Shown here one piece after another: positions 27,666 to 35,781 of a DNA stretch of 39,284 nt. How positions within the stretch are numbered: position 1 is the stretch's first letter; each line of letters opens with the position of its first letter. Source of the stretch: a bacterium (GTDB lineage Bacteria > Zhuqueibacterota > QNDG01 > JAGLOF01); contig JAGLOF010000029.1 of assembly GCA_023139105.1 (NCBI GenBank), positions 1 through 39,284 on the forward strand. The letters are read 5' to 3'. The notes under the pieces were generated by a model. It made no database searches. It had not been told where the DNA came from and was given only the letters and a program-made list of their open reading frames with translations. The position numbers and the translations under genes are program-made.

Positions 27666-27721
27666 CTGTGTGACTGAATAACCTAATCTGTGAGACAGAA
27701 CAACTTAATCTGTCAGACAGG
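27666..27721. repeat. Tandem 22-bp repeat, 2.5 copies
   Basis: Units start at 27666 (CTGTGTGACTGAATAAC...), 27688 (CTGTGAGACAGAACAAC...) and 27710 (CTGTCAGACAGG, partial). Each full unit ends in TAAT. Parts of the units are self-complementary (CTGT/ACAG), so small hairpins are possible. No function is evident. Confidence 0.6.
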
Positions 27722-27743
27722 TGCTGTTCACGGTGTAATCTAC

Positions 27744-27777
27744 AAAAAAAAAGTACCGACACAATGTGCCGGCACTT
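27744..27777 (-). terminator. Strong intrinsic terminator, minus strand
   Basis: On the minus strand a stem of about 12 bp (27751-27762 with 27766-27777; two G-U pairs) is followed directly by nine Ts. It lies about 60 bp after the stop of the RND 3'-end fragment. It therefore looks like the original terminator of an RND pump gene, left behind when the gene body was separated from its end. Confidence 0.8.
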
Positions 27778-27832
27778 TTCAGTTTGATATCAGATGGACT
27801 CCACATCAAAAGTAGACTCCATCTATACAGTA

Positions 27833-27933
27833 CAATTAAGCCAATCCCCGCTTGGCCAACCGGGCCTGCTTCTTTGCTGCTCTCCTAGCTTTACGCTTCT
27901 CGCCACCAAGCTCAACAGAAGAATAAATCACAG
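27833..27933 (-). pseudogene. Displaced 3' end of an RND efflux pump gene
   Basis: The minus strand encodes VIYSSVELGGEKRKARR...LAKRGLA and a TAA at 27836. It is the same C terminus as the RND pump ending at 37384, with one amino-acid change (R for Q). DNA identity over 27833-27933 versus 37381-37481 is 94 of 101 positions, and the other coding differences are synonymous. Similarity stops abruptly at 27933. There is no start codon or upstream homology, so this is a fragment. It is followed by a strong terminator (27744-27777). Confidence 0.85.
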
Positions 27934-28031
27934 ACTCCGCAAAAAACGTTCGAGTTCGTAAAGGTAGGAGAGTGGCTTTGATGATCTTTGATCACGCCGG
28001 GACTCCTGCTCCTGTACTAAATATAAAAAAC

Positions 28032-28060
28032 TTGACATAGTATGTCACAATGTGATAAAT
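28032..28060 (+). promoter_or_regulatory. Promoter-like site with overlapping perfect palindrome upstream of the ferredoxin operon
   Basis: A perfect -35 box TTGACA (28032-28037) is followed after 17 nt by ATAAAT (28055-28060). A perfect 15-bp dyad TGACATA-G-TATGTCA covers 28033-28047, on top of the -35 box. A second dyad TCAC-AAT-GTGA lies at 28045-28055. A repressor bound here would block RNA polymerase. The ferredoxin ATG is about 98 bp downstream. The promoter call assumes sigma-70-like recognition, which is not certain in FCB bacteria. Confidence 0.5.
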
Positions 28061-28157
28061 TAATAAGTATTTAGATAAAAGTAATAATCCAGATACCCTC
28101 CTCTGCTTGCTGCGGGGAGATACATTTCAGATGTTTTGACATCATAAAAGACAGAAA

Positions 28158-28343
28158 ATGAGTATGATTAACCTGAATACTAATTTGTGCGATGAATGTG
28201 GGACATGCATTGCGGTTTGTTATGAAAACGCATTGATTATTACAGCCCGTTTGGAAATTAATCCGGAAAGATGTCATGATTGCGGCCGGTGTGCAAAAGT
28301 CTGCCCATTTGGTGCATTATCAATTAAAAAAGTAAAGAACTAG
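28158..28343 (+). CDS. 2x[4Fe-4S] ferredoxin, partner of the GGR-family reductase
   Basis: This 61-residue protein carries two cluster-binding sets: C11-C14-C17-C21 (CDECGTCIAVC) and C39-C42-C45-C49 followed by Pro (CHDCGRCAKVCP). It is a small bacterial-type dicluster ferredoxin that would pass low-potential electrons. Its TAG stop is directly followed by the ATG of the GGR-family gene with no spacer, so the two are translationally linked. In Methanosarcina, a ferredoxin encoded next to geranylgeranyl reductase supplies the electrons for lipid saturation. The ribosome site is weak; a second ATG two codons on is possible. It could also serve the radical SAM enzyme of the same operon. Confidence 0.88.
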   Translation: MSMINLNTNLCDECGTCIAVCYENALIITARLEINPERCHDCGRCAKVCPFGALSIKKVKN

Positions 28344-29510
28344 ATGAGTGGACAAAATAGATATGATGTTGTTGTGTTGGGCGCCGGGCCAGCCGGATCA
28401 AGTGCGGCTGAGTATGCTTCTAAAGGCGGTGTGAAGGTAGCATTAGTAGAAAGGAAAGAGAAGACCGGGTATCCGGTGAGGTGTGGAGAAGCCATGGGAA
28501 TAAAGGGAATCAACAATATCGGCTTCGATGTTGATCCCGGGTGGATAATGAACAGAATCAAGAAAGCATGTCTTATCTCCCCCAATGGCACTCATATTAC
28601 ATATACAAAAATGGCTGACAGTTATGTGGTTAATCGAGAAATTATGGATGCGGATCTGGTCAAACGTGCAGTGAATGCCGGTACTGATTATTTCCCGAAT
28701 TCTCCGGTATTATCTGTCAAACAGATTGAAAAACAATTATATGAATGCAGATGTCCCGATAAAACATTTACAGCACCCTGTATAATCATTGCTGATGGTG
28801 TTGAGTCACGTCTGGCCAGAGACCTTGGATGGAATACAGTGTGTGAATTGGAAGATATTGATTGTTGTGCATTTTGCCGGATTGACTGTGATATTGAACA
28901 GGATACATGCTATTTTATTATTGGGAGTCAAATAACGCCTGCAGGATATTTATGGATATTTCCACGTGAAAAAGGCCAGATAAATATCGGTCTCGGGTTG
29001 CTGGGATCTCACAGCAGTCCCGGTAAAGCAAAAACACTGCTTCTTGACTATATAAACAAACATTATCCCCATGCCTCTATTTCAAATCTTCATTGTGGAG
29101 GAGATCCGGCAGGTCAATATCTTTTACCTCTGGTTAAAAACGGTGCAATGGTTGTTGGAGATGCTGCAAGACAGGTAGCAAGTCTCACCGGCGGCGGAAT
29201 TAATTATGCGTTATTTGCAGGGAAAACAGCAGGAACTGTTGCAGCTGAGGCTTTTCAAAATAACACATTTAATATGTCTCATTTAAATAAATATGAAAGC
29301 ATATGGAAAAAGGGATATGGTAAACAGCAACTCCGGTCATATGCTTTGAAATCGATTCTTTTAAAGGAAGTGAATGATAAATTTCTCAATGGTATTGCAT
29401 CGTCTCTGGTTAAAAAGCCTTCATCTAAATTGAGTTTACTGAACATTTTTTTTAAGGTTTTTTTACACAAACCTGGCGCTCTGTTAAAGACATATTTACT
29501 TTTCAGATAA
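28344..29510 (+). CDS. Geranylgeranyl reductase family FAD-dependent oxidoreductase
   Basis: The 388-residue protein has an N-terminal FAD-binding motif (VVVLGAGPAGSSAAEYA) and ERKEKTGYPVRCGEAMG, with the Cys-Gly-Glu typical of the family. YLWIFPREKGQINIGLG is the family's substrate-side motif, and the second FAD motif GDAARQVASLTGGGINYAL follows. Members saturate isoprenoid double bonds: the geranylgeranyl chains of chlorophyll or menaquinone, or the archaeol chains of archaeal membrane lipids. Length fits the archaeal-type enzymes (about 390-410). The adjacent ferredoxin and the Tes-like enzyme in the same operon favour a role in lipid-chain reduction. Menaquinone or carotenoid substrates are not excluded. 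Confidence 0.88.
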   Translation: MSGQNRYDVVVLGAGPAGSSAAEYASKGGVKVALVERKEKTGYPVRCGEAMGIKGINNIGFDVDPGWIMNRIKKACLISPNGTHITYTKMADSYVVNREIMDADLVKRAVNAGTDYFPNSPVLSVKQIEKQLYECRCPDKTFTAPCIIIADGVESRLARDLGWNTVCELEDIDCCAFCRIDCDIEQDTCYFIIGSQITPAGYLWIFPREKGQINIGLGLLGSHSSPGKAKTLLLDYINKHYPHASISNLHCGGDPAGQYLLPLVKNGAMVVGDAARQVASLTGGGINYALFAGKTAGTVAAEAFQNNTFNMSHLNKYESIWKKGYGKQQLRSYALKSILLKEVNDKFLNGIASSLVKKPSSKLSLLNIFFKVFLHKPGALLKTYLLFR

Positions 29511-29569
29511 TTAGCTGGAGATCACAGGCCTAACAAGAATGGGTTACAACCTTTTTGGAGGACAATGAA

Positions 29570-32500
29570 ATGAATAAAGTGAAAAACTTCTTGAGAAAGA
29601 AGGTCCCTGAAAATTTAAAAGTCATTGCTTTCGTGTTCTTTACAACATTTTTTGTTCATTTTTCTTTATTAGCACTTACTGTTGATAAAATTTCCATACC
29701 TATTAAAAGTCAACAGGATATCACCATTGTTCAAGCTGAGACTGAACGTGATCTGACCATACGTGGAGAATTGCTGGCAAAAAGCATAGTTCAGTATAAA
29801 ACCGAAATAACAGAAAGCATTGCAGCCTCTACGTTGAACCTGAAATTTAAAAAAGATTTAAAGAAGCATATTAATCCTGCAAAATTAATAAATACATTCT
29901 TAAAACAGATCGATCAGATCTGCGCTACATCAAATAAAATTATCGCTTTGAAGCCGATGCGGTTCCAGCTTTCGCAGCAATTGCCCAGATCAGAGGCAGG
30001 TGCAATTACCGGCACCATTACTGTTGACGGTGAGCCTCCCGATACAGCCTTTCCGGTTTTAGCCTTTGACAGTCATGGCTACTTTGCCGGTGAAGCAGAA
30101 GTGGATCTGTTTACCGGTGAATATCAATTAAGCAATCTCAGGGAAGATTCCTACTATGTGATCACCTGGAGCAACATTTTTGTTGATGAAATCTACCCTG
30201 ATCAAATTGCAGCAATGGGATCTCTTGAGGCCTGGCGCAATGCTCAAACCGTCGCTGTTTCTGCAGGTATCACCACGGCAGATATCAATTTCGACCTCCA
30301 AAAAGGAACTGTTATTTCAGGTGTAATTACAACTGCAGACAGCTCGGATATTACTGATGTCACTTTAGAACTCACTACAGCATCATCCCCTAATGTTCTC
30401 TTATCGAAAAATGTCCCTGTCGTTGAAAAGAAATACCAGGTCACAGTACCTGGAAATGGAGAATACAAACTATCTGTACATGCATACAGATACATTCAGG
30501 CATGGTACCAAAACGCCACCGACAGTGACAATGCGACACCGATTACTATTTCCGCAGGGAATGACACGCTGCACAATATTAACTTCTCACTATCGCCGCA
30601 GCTGAACCCTCCGCAATTTGGTACTATAAGCGGATATGTTCGCGATCCTGTCGGAGGCAGTGATTTCGGTGTTATGCCTGTTTTTGCTTTCAGCGCGGAT
30701 GACATGTCTTTTGCAGGATATGGTATCTCCATGGGTTTCTTTGGTGGATCCATTCTGGAATTCTACCTTGAGCCCGGCGAATACTATCTCTACGCCAGTG
30801 ATCCAACCGGCGGCCTTATGGGCACTAATACTGCGGGGCATAGCTATTTGGGGATGTTCTATCCGGAAACACCCCTGGTGGACGAAGCCCAGACAGTTAC
30901 CGTGATGCCCGGAGAGCAAACAGTGTTGGACAGTGGTCTGGTACTTCAGTATGGTGGCATTATTACCGGCCGGGTAACAGATCCCATGGGAGAAGGACTG
31001 GACTCACTGCAGGTTATCGCCTTTCGTAAAGAGGGTCAGGATGATGAAAACAATCCTGATTTCACTCAACTGCAGATGGCTTTTGATGTCACCGACAGCA
31101 CGGGAAACTACACTCTAACCGGCCTGGCCGGCGGAGAGTATCTTGTGAGAACCCTTACCTCCTCTCTCCTGGATACACTCAATGAGATGATCGGTCTGTA
31201 CCTTTTCCCAACAGCCATTTATGCTGACCGGTTTGTGGACGAGTACTATGGAGACGTGCATAATATCTTTGATTTTGAAAAGGCGGCCACTGTTCCGGTT
31301 ACAGTCCCTCAGACAACTTCCGGCATTGACATTCAACTCGATCCTGTCGGATTTATCGGAGGCAGCGTTACAAGCGCGGAGGACGGATCGCCCATAAACG
31401 ACATTATTCTTCTCGCCCTTGATCCAGTTTCCGGTTTTCCGGAATTCACACTTGGAGCCATAGACAGTTCAGGGAATTATGTTCTCGGTCCTCTTTTGGC
31501 AGGCTCATACAAAATTATGGCCATTTCAGGATTTCTTGCCAGTCAGCATCATTTGACTGAGTTTTTTGACGGTGCCCGCAATTTTGAATCCGCCATCTGT
31601 GTGGACGTGCTTGCAGAGCAGACTACGGATAATATTCATATCACACTGGATCGAGGTGCGGTTATACAGGGCTTTCTCGACATTGATCCGGGTGATCAAC
31701 ACTATCAGGCAGGCGCAGACACATCGCATGGCGCACCGATCATTGTGTATCATGCCGAATCAGGCAAAACAGCAGGTTATGACTTCGTGCAATTTAATGG
31801 AGGCTATCGAGTGAACCGATTGCTGCCGGGCACATACAAAGTCTCTGCCATGCCTACAGTTAATCCTTTGGCATCAACCTATGCCGGTGGCGGAATAACA
31901 TTTGATGATCCACTGAATGCTATCATTGAAGTTGGGTACGGCGAGGTTGCTGATATTAATATTGAGCCTGGAAGGGCCAGCGGCACTATTTCAGGCAGGG
32001 TTATCGATGAGAACACGCGGCTTCCCCTATCCATGATTATGGTGGCTGCGTATGATCTCACCGGACATGCTGTGGGCGCGGCACTGACTGACACGGATTT
32101 TCTTACGGGGAATGCCATATCTGCTAACGGATCCTACAGGATTTTCGGTCTCAGAAGCGGGGCCTATTATTTAAAAACCTTTGCCCTGACCGATTTCCTG
32201 CCCATATTGCAGAGCTTTATGGGTTTACTGGATTTGGACCTTATGTCCATAATCGCAAATCCCGGTGTCTTTCTCGAGTTGAATCCTGAAGCCTATGCTG
32301 ACAAATGGTATCCGGATATACCAGAAGCCCTCTCAGTGGATGTCATCGATCTTTTAATGGGTTTCACAAGTTACGGAATTCCTTCGGAACAGGACAACAG
32401 TTTGTTTCCTGTATATTTACCAATACCGTTTTTCTCACAGCCACCCAGCGGGGCGACACTTGTTCATGTTATTGACGAATCAGAAACCACGGATGTTAAC

Positions 32501-32857
32501 TTTGAATTGACACTTGTTAATTTGCTGGATCTTCTTAACACAGCGGTTAAAGAGCTTCCATCTGAAAATACGGTTCCACATGAATTCACACTGTCTCAAA
32601 ATTATCCCAATCCATTTAATCCATGCACTCATTTTACATATTCAGTACCGGAAAGAAGTTTTGTGGATTTGGCTGTATATGACATGCTGGGACGAAAAGT
32701 ACGGACATTGCTGCATGAAGTAGTTCAGAGGGGATCATACATAGAATCATGGGATGGACGTGACAGGGCAAATGCTGTTATGCCTTCAGGTATTTATATA
32801 ATTCGGATTAAATCACAAAATCATGTTCATGGAATTAGAGTGACACTCATCAGGTGA
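29570..32857 (+). CDS. Large secreted T9SS protein with repeated carboxypeptidase-regulatory-like domains
   Basis: I chose the ATG at 29570 (MNKVKNFLRKK) because GGAGG lies 8 nt upstream; a TTG at 29555 would overlap that site. The 1095-residue protein has an unusually long signal region (hydrophobic about residues 18-38) and a helical segment to about residue 140. About six or seven beta-sandwich repeats of the carboxypeptidase-regulatory/SdrD-like kind follow (ITGTITVDGEPP, ISGYVRDPVGG, ITGRVTDPMGE, IGGSVTSAEDG, ISGRVIDENTR). The last 85 residues are a T9SS type A sorting domain (QNYPNPFNPCTHF, GRKVRTLL, MPSGIYIIRI). It would sit on the cell surface or be released. Its place between lipid-type enzyme genes is unusual. 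Confidence 0.88.
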   Translation: MNKVKNFLRKKVPENLKVIAFVFFTTFFVHFSLLALTVDKISIPIKSQQDITIVQAETERDLTIRGELLAKSIVQYKTEITESIAASTLNLKFKKDLKKHINPAKLINTFLKQIDQICATSNKIIALKPMRFQLSQQLPRSEAGAITGTITVDGEPPDTAFPVLAFDSHGYFAGEAEVDLFTGEYQLSNLREDSYYVITWSNIFVDEIYPDQIAAMGSLEAWRNAQTVAVSAGITTADINFDLQKGTVISGVITTADSSDITDVTLELTTASSPNVLLSKNVPVVEKKYQVTVPGNGEYKLSVHAYRYIQAWYQNATDSDNATPITISAGNDTLHNINFSLSPQLNPPQFGTISGYVRDPVGGSDFGVMPVFAFSADDMSFAGYGISMGFFGGSILEFYLEPGEYYLYASDPTGGLMGTNTAGHSYLGMFYPETPLVDEAQTVTVMPGEQTVLDSGLVLQYGGIITGRVTDPMGEGLDSLQVIAFRKEGQDDENNPDFTQLQMAFDVTDSTGNYTLTGLAGGEYLVRTLTSSLLDTLNEMIGLYLFPTAIYADRFVDEYYGDVHNIFDFEKAATVPVTVPQTTSGIDIQLDPVGFIGGSVTSAEDGSPINDIILLALDPVSGFPEFTLGAIDSSGNYVLGPLLAGSYKIMAISGFLASQHHLTEFFDGARNFESAICVDVLAEQTTDNIHITLDRGAVIQGFLDIDPGDQHYQAGADTSHGAPIIVYHAESGKTAGYDFVQFNGGYRVNRLLPGTYKVSAMPTVNPLASTYAGGGITFDDPLNAIIEVGYGEVADINIEPGRASGTISGRVIDENTRLPLSMIMVAAYDLTGHAVGAALTDTDFLTGNAISANGSYRIFGLRSGAYYLKTFALTDFLPILQSFMGLLDLDLMSIIANPGVFLELNPEAYADKWYPDIPEALSVDVIDLLMGFTSYGIPSEQDNSLFPVYLPIPFFSQPPSGATLVHVIDESETTDVNFELTLVNLLDLLNTAVKELPSENTVPHEFTLSQNYPNPFNPCTHFTYSVPERSFVDLAVYDMLGRKVRTLLHEVVQRGSYIESWDGRDRANAVMPSGIYIIRIKSQNHVHGIRVTLIR

Positions 32858-32977
32858 TTCCGTATTCTCTATGAGATTTAAGCCGGCAGCGTTTTTTGTT
32901 TTAATAATATCATTTTATCATACACTTCTCTTGGAATGCATACAATAGCAAAAAAGATAAAAACCGTCAGGAAGATA

Positions 32978-34606
32978 ATGCGAGAACACTCAAAATCGAC
33001 GAACAGAGTTGCAAAGTCAGTAAACGACGAATTGCCTGTCAGCAAAACTACTTCCATCTGCCCTGAATGCAACATGATCATAGAGGCGGACATTTTTGAG
33101 AGAGACGCAAAGATCTGGATACGTAAAGAATGCCCGGAACATGGTGAGGTCGAGGATCTATACTATGGATCAGCAGAACTCTACAGGAAGGCAGAACGAT
33201 TCGCACATGACGGCAGAGGCATATACAACCCTAATGTTAATAAGAAAGATCCTGTATGCCCCTCAGACTGCGGTCTCTGCAGCCGGCATAAAACGCATAC
33301 AGTGCTGGCCAACCTCGTAGTGACCAATCGATGCGACCTGTCATGTTACTACTGTTTTTTCTATTCCAAACGGTTGGGATACGTTTACGAGCCTACACTC
33401 AATCAGCTTGAAGAGATGATAAAGACACTTCGCAGTCAAGAGCCGGTAGCATGCAATGCTTTACAGATCACCGGCGGAGAACCCCTGCTGCGAGATGACC
33501 TGATTGATATAATTAAACTATGCAAAAAGTATGGTGTTGATCATCTCCAGCTCAACACAAACGGCATCAGAATATCACAGGACAGCGAATTTCTCAAGAA
33601 GGCCCGGGCCCTTAAATTAAACTCACTTTACCTCAGTTTTGACGGCGTGACGCCAAAGACAAATCCCAAAAACCATTGGGAGATCCCGGGAGTTCTGGAG
33701 AACTGCAGAGAGGCAGGCCTTGGTGCAGTTCTTGTGCCCACTGTCATCAGGGGCAAAAATGACCATGAACTCGGCAATATAATAAAATTCGGTATAAACA
33801 ATATTGACATAGTCAGGGGTATTAATTTTCAACCTGTATCTCTGGTGGGCAAGATCACCAAAGCCGACAGGAAAGAGATGAGAATCACTATACCTGATGT
33901 TCTTGAGAAAATCCAGGAGCAAACCAATGGGCAGGTATCAATGGACGATTTCTACCCGGTACCTGTGATCTATCCCTTCACCAGATTTATAGAAGCGTTA
34001 ACAGGAACTCCCCAATACGATTTGAGCGCCCATTTTGCATGCGGCATGGCAACATATGTATTTAAAGATGGTGACAATATAATACCCATCACACGGTTTG
34101 TTGATGTTGAGGGACTGTTCGGTTATATGAATAAGCTGGCTTCAGACCTGGAAAGCGGAAAGAGCAAAACAGTTGTTCGTGCAAAGATGCTCTTCAGGAT
34201 CAGAAGTTTCATAGACAAAAAGAAAGAGCCTCGGGGCCTGAACCTCTGGAAAATACTGTTTAACGCCTTCATCAGGCATGACTACAAGGCGCTGGGCGAA
34301 TTCCATTATAAGACACTTTTACTGGGACTCATGCATTTTCAGGATAAGTACAATCTTGATCTGGAGCGCGTGAAACGCTGTTGTGTACACAACGCCTTGA
34401 CTGACGGCAGGATTATCCCTTTCTGCACGTTTAATGCAATACCTGAATGGTACAGAGACGCCAGCCAGGAATCCCAGGGTGTAGAATTCAGTCGATGGGA
34501 GGACTTGACGGGGCGCAGTATGAAGGATGACCTTTACAAAAGGGATATCAAAAAACTGGCCGCCTCCCCGCTCTATAAAAAGGCATACGACATGTTCCTC
34601 TCATGA
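32978..34606 (+). CDS. Radical SAM enzyme resembling archaeal tetraether synthase (Tes)
   Basis: I prefer the ATG at 32978 (MREHSKSTN) because AGGA lies 5 nt upstream; an in-frame ATG at 32936 lacks a site. Numbering from 32978 (542 residues), the N-terminal domain has CPEC (C28, C31) and a KECPEHG (C52). An auxiliary cluster motif C94-PSD-C98-GL-C101 comes next, then the radical SAM motif C119-x3-C123-x2-C126 (CDLSCYYC) and GGEP at 166. Later conserved parts are ACGMATYVF, PITRFVDVEG, EFHYKTLLLGLMHF and RCCVHNALTDGRIIPFC. This domain order matches archaeal Tes (MJ0619/MA_1486 type, COG1964), which joins two lipid chains by a C-C bond. It overlaps the next gene by 4 bp. The family relation is strong; the reaction here is inference. 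Confidence 0.85.
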   Translation: MREHSKSTNRVAKSVNDELPVSKTTSICPECNMIIEADIFERDAKIWIRKECPEHGEVEDLYYGSAELYRKAERFAHDGRGIYNPNVNKKDPVCPSDCGLCSRHKTHTVLANLVVTNRCDLSCYYCFFYSKRLGYVYEPTLNQLEEMIKTLRSQEPVACNALQITGGEPLLRDDLIDIIKLCKKYGVDHLQLNTNGIRISQDSEFLKKARALKLNSLYLSFDGVTPKTNPKNHWEIPGVLENCREAGLGAVLVPTVIRGKNDHELGNIIKFGINNIDIVRGINFQPVSLVGKITKADRKEMRITIPDVLEKIQEQTNGQVSMDDFYPVPVIYPFTRFIEALTGTPQYDLSAHFACGMATYVFKDGDNIIPITRFVDVEGLFGYMNKLASDLESGKSKTVVRAKMLFRIRSFIDKKKEPRGLNLWKILFNAFIRHDYKALGEFHYKTLLLGLMHFQDKYNLDLERVKRCCVHNALTDGRIIPFCTFNAIPEWYRDASQESQGVEFSRWEDLTGRSMKDDLYKRDIKKLAASPLYKKAYDMFLS

Positions 34607-35781
34607 TTATACTAAAACTTGCCATGCGCAATATAATGGGTACCGGACTTCGCACCTGGCTTAATATCATTGTGCTCTCCTTTGCCTATGTGGCCATCAT
34701 ATTCAACCAGGGTTTCTATTACGGTTTATTCAATCGTGTCAGTGATGCCAGAATTGAAGCTGAACTTGGCGGCGGCCAATTCCGGCATCGTAATTATGAT
34801 GCTCATGATCTTTTAACTTTACAGGACGCGCATGGAGAAATTCCTCAATCAATGCAGAACAGGATCATTCAAGGAAGGGCTGTTCCTATATTGATGCTCC
34901 AGGCCACTTTATACCTAAAAGGCCGTATGCGGCCTATACTGGTCAAGGGTATTCCTCATGATCAAAAACTACTCTCAATCCCCACACATATTCTTGAAAA
35001 AACTAAAGGCCCGCTGCAGGCGTTGATCGGTGCCAGAATGGCGCAAAGCACAAGGCTCAGGACAGGTGATATCATTACTGTGCAATGGAAGGATGCCAAT
35101 GGCACATTCGATGCGCATGATGTGGAAATTATTCAAATTATGCATACCATTGTACCCACCATTGATTACGGTCAAATATGGGTATCTCTGCATAGATTGC
35201 AACATCTGGTTCAAATGAAAAATGAAGCCACAATACTGGTCATAGATCATGAATTACTGCCCGTCTGGTTTGGCCATGACTGGATATTCAGGGATCTTCC
35301 CTGGCTTCTCAGAGATCTTTATGATGTGGAAAAAAACAGAACCGCCGCGTCATATTTCCTGTACGGCCTGCTGATGATGCTGGCCATGGTAGCCATATTT
35401 GACACGCAGATTTTATCAATTTTTATAAGACAAAAAGAGATAGGCACGCTCATCTCTTTGGGCATGACCAAAAGCAATGTTGTTCAATTATTCACAGTTG
35501 AGGGGATATTGCACGGCGTACTGGCTGCCTGTTTCGGTATGTTATGGGGTTTTCCATTGCTGAGATATTTCTCAAATGCCGGATTTGCCGTACCGGATGC
35601 TGTGGATAAAACCGGTTATGCAATCGGTGAGAGATTATACCCTGTCTATACACTGTCACTGGTTACAGAAACAGTTCTGCTTGTTTTAATAGTCACTGCC
35701 ATTGTCAGCTATTTACCGACACGTAAAATTGCAACATTGAAACCCACGGATGCATTAAGGAAAAAGATCTACCAAAAATGA
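34603..35781 (+). CDS. FtsX/LolE-type ABC transporter permease 1
   Basis: The 392-residue protein has an N-terminal membrane helix (TWLNIIVLSFAYVAIIFNQG), a periplasmic domain to about residue 250 and three C-terminal helices (ASYFLYGLLMMLAMVAIF, a second after KSNVVQLFTVEGI, and VTETVLLVLIVTAIVSYLP). IRQKEIGTLISLGMT is the coupling segment of FtsX-family permeases. The start codon overlaps the stop of the Tes-like gene by 4 bp and its stop overlaps the next permease, so all three are translated together. LolCE/MacB-type permeases move lipids, lipoproteins or peptides from the inner membrane outward. No ATPase is encoded nearby. Confidence 0.9.
   Translation: MIILKLAMRNIMGTGLRTWLNIIVLSFAYVAIIFNQGFYYGLFNRVSDARIEAELGGGQFRHRNYDAHDLLTLQDAHGEIPQSMQNRIIQGRAVPILMLQATLYLKGRMRPILVKGIPHDQKLLSIPTHILEKTKGPLQALIGARMAQSTRLRTGDIITVQWKDANGTFDAHDVEIIQIMHTIVPTIDYGQIWVSLHRLQHLVQMKNEATILVIDHELLPVWFGHDWIFRDLPWLLRDLYDVEKNRTAASYFLYGLLMMLAMVAIFDTQILSIFIRQKEIGTLISLGMTKSNVVQLFTVEGILHGVLAACFGMLWGFPLLRYFSNAGFAVPDAVDKTGYAIGERLYPVYTLSLVTETVLLVLIVTAIVSYLPTRKIATLKPTDALRKKIYQK

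Larger units (their letters stand above)
27380..28157. other. Intergenic region with repeats, RND fragment and operon promoter
   Basis: This 778-bp gap has no intact gene. From left to right it holds a perfect palindrome GAGATAT-T-ATATCTC (27534-27548), 22-bp tandem repeats (27666-27721), a minus-strand terminator (27744-27777), a displaced RND pump 3' end (27833-27933), and the promoter-like site of the ferredoxin operon (28032-28060). The stretch 27934-28031 cannot be assigned. Confidence 0.6.

Noticed and set aside
27666-27721. CRISPR array
   Set aside because: Units are contiguous with no spacers, only 2.5 copies, and there are no cas genes.
27934-28031. Continuation of the RND reading frame upstream of the fragment
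   Set aside because: The frame stays open for about 17 codons beyond the homology, but the sequence does not match the pump and soon meets a stop.
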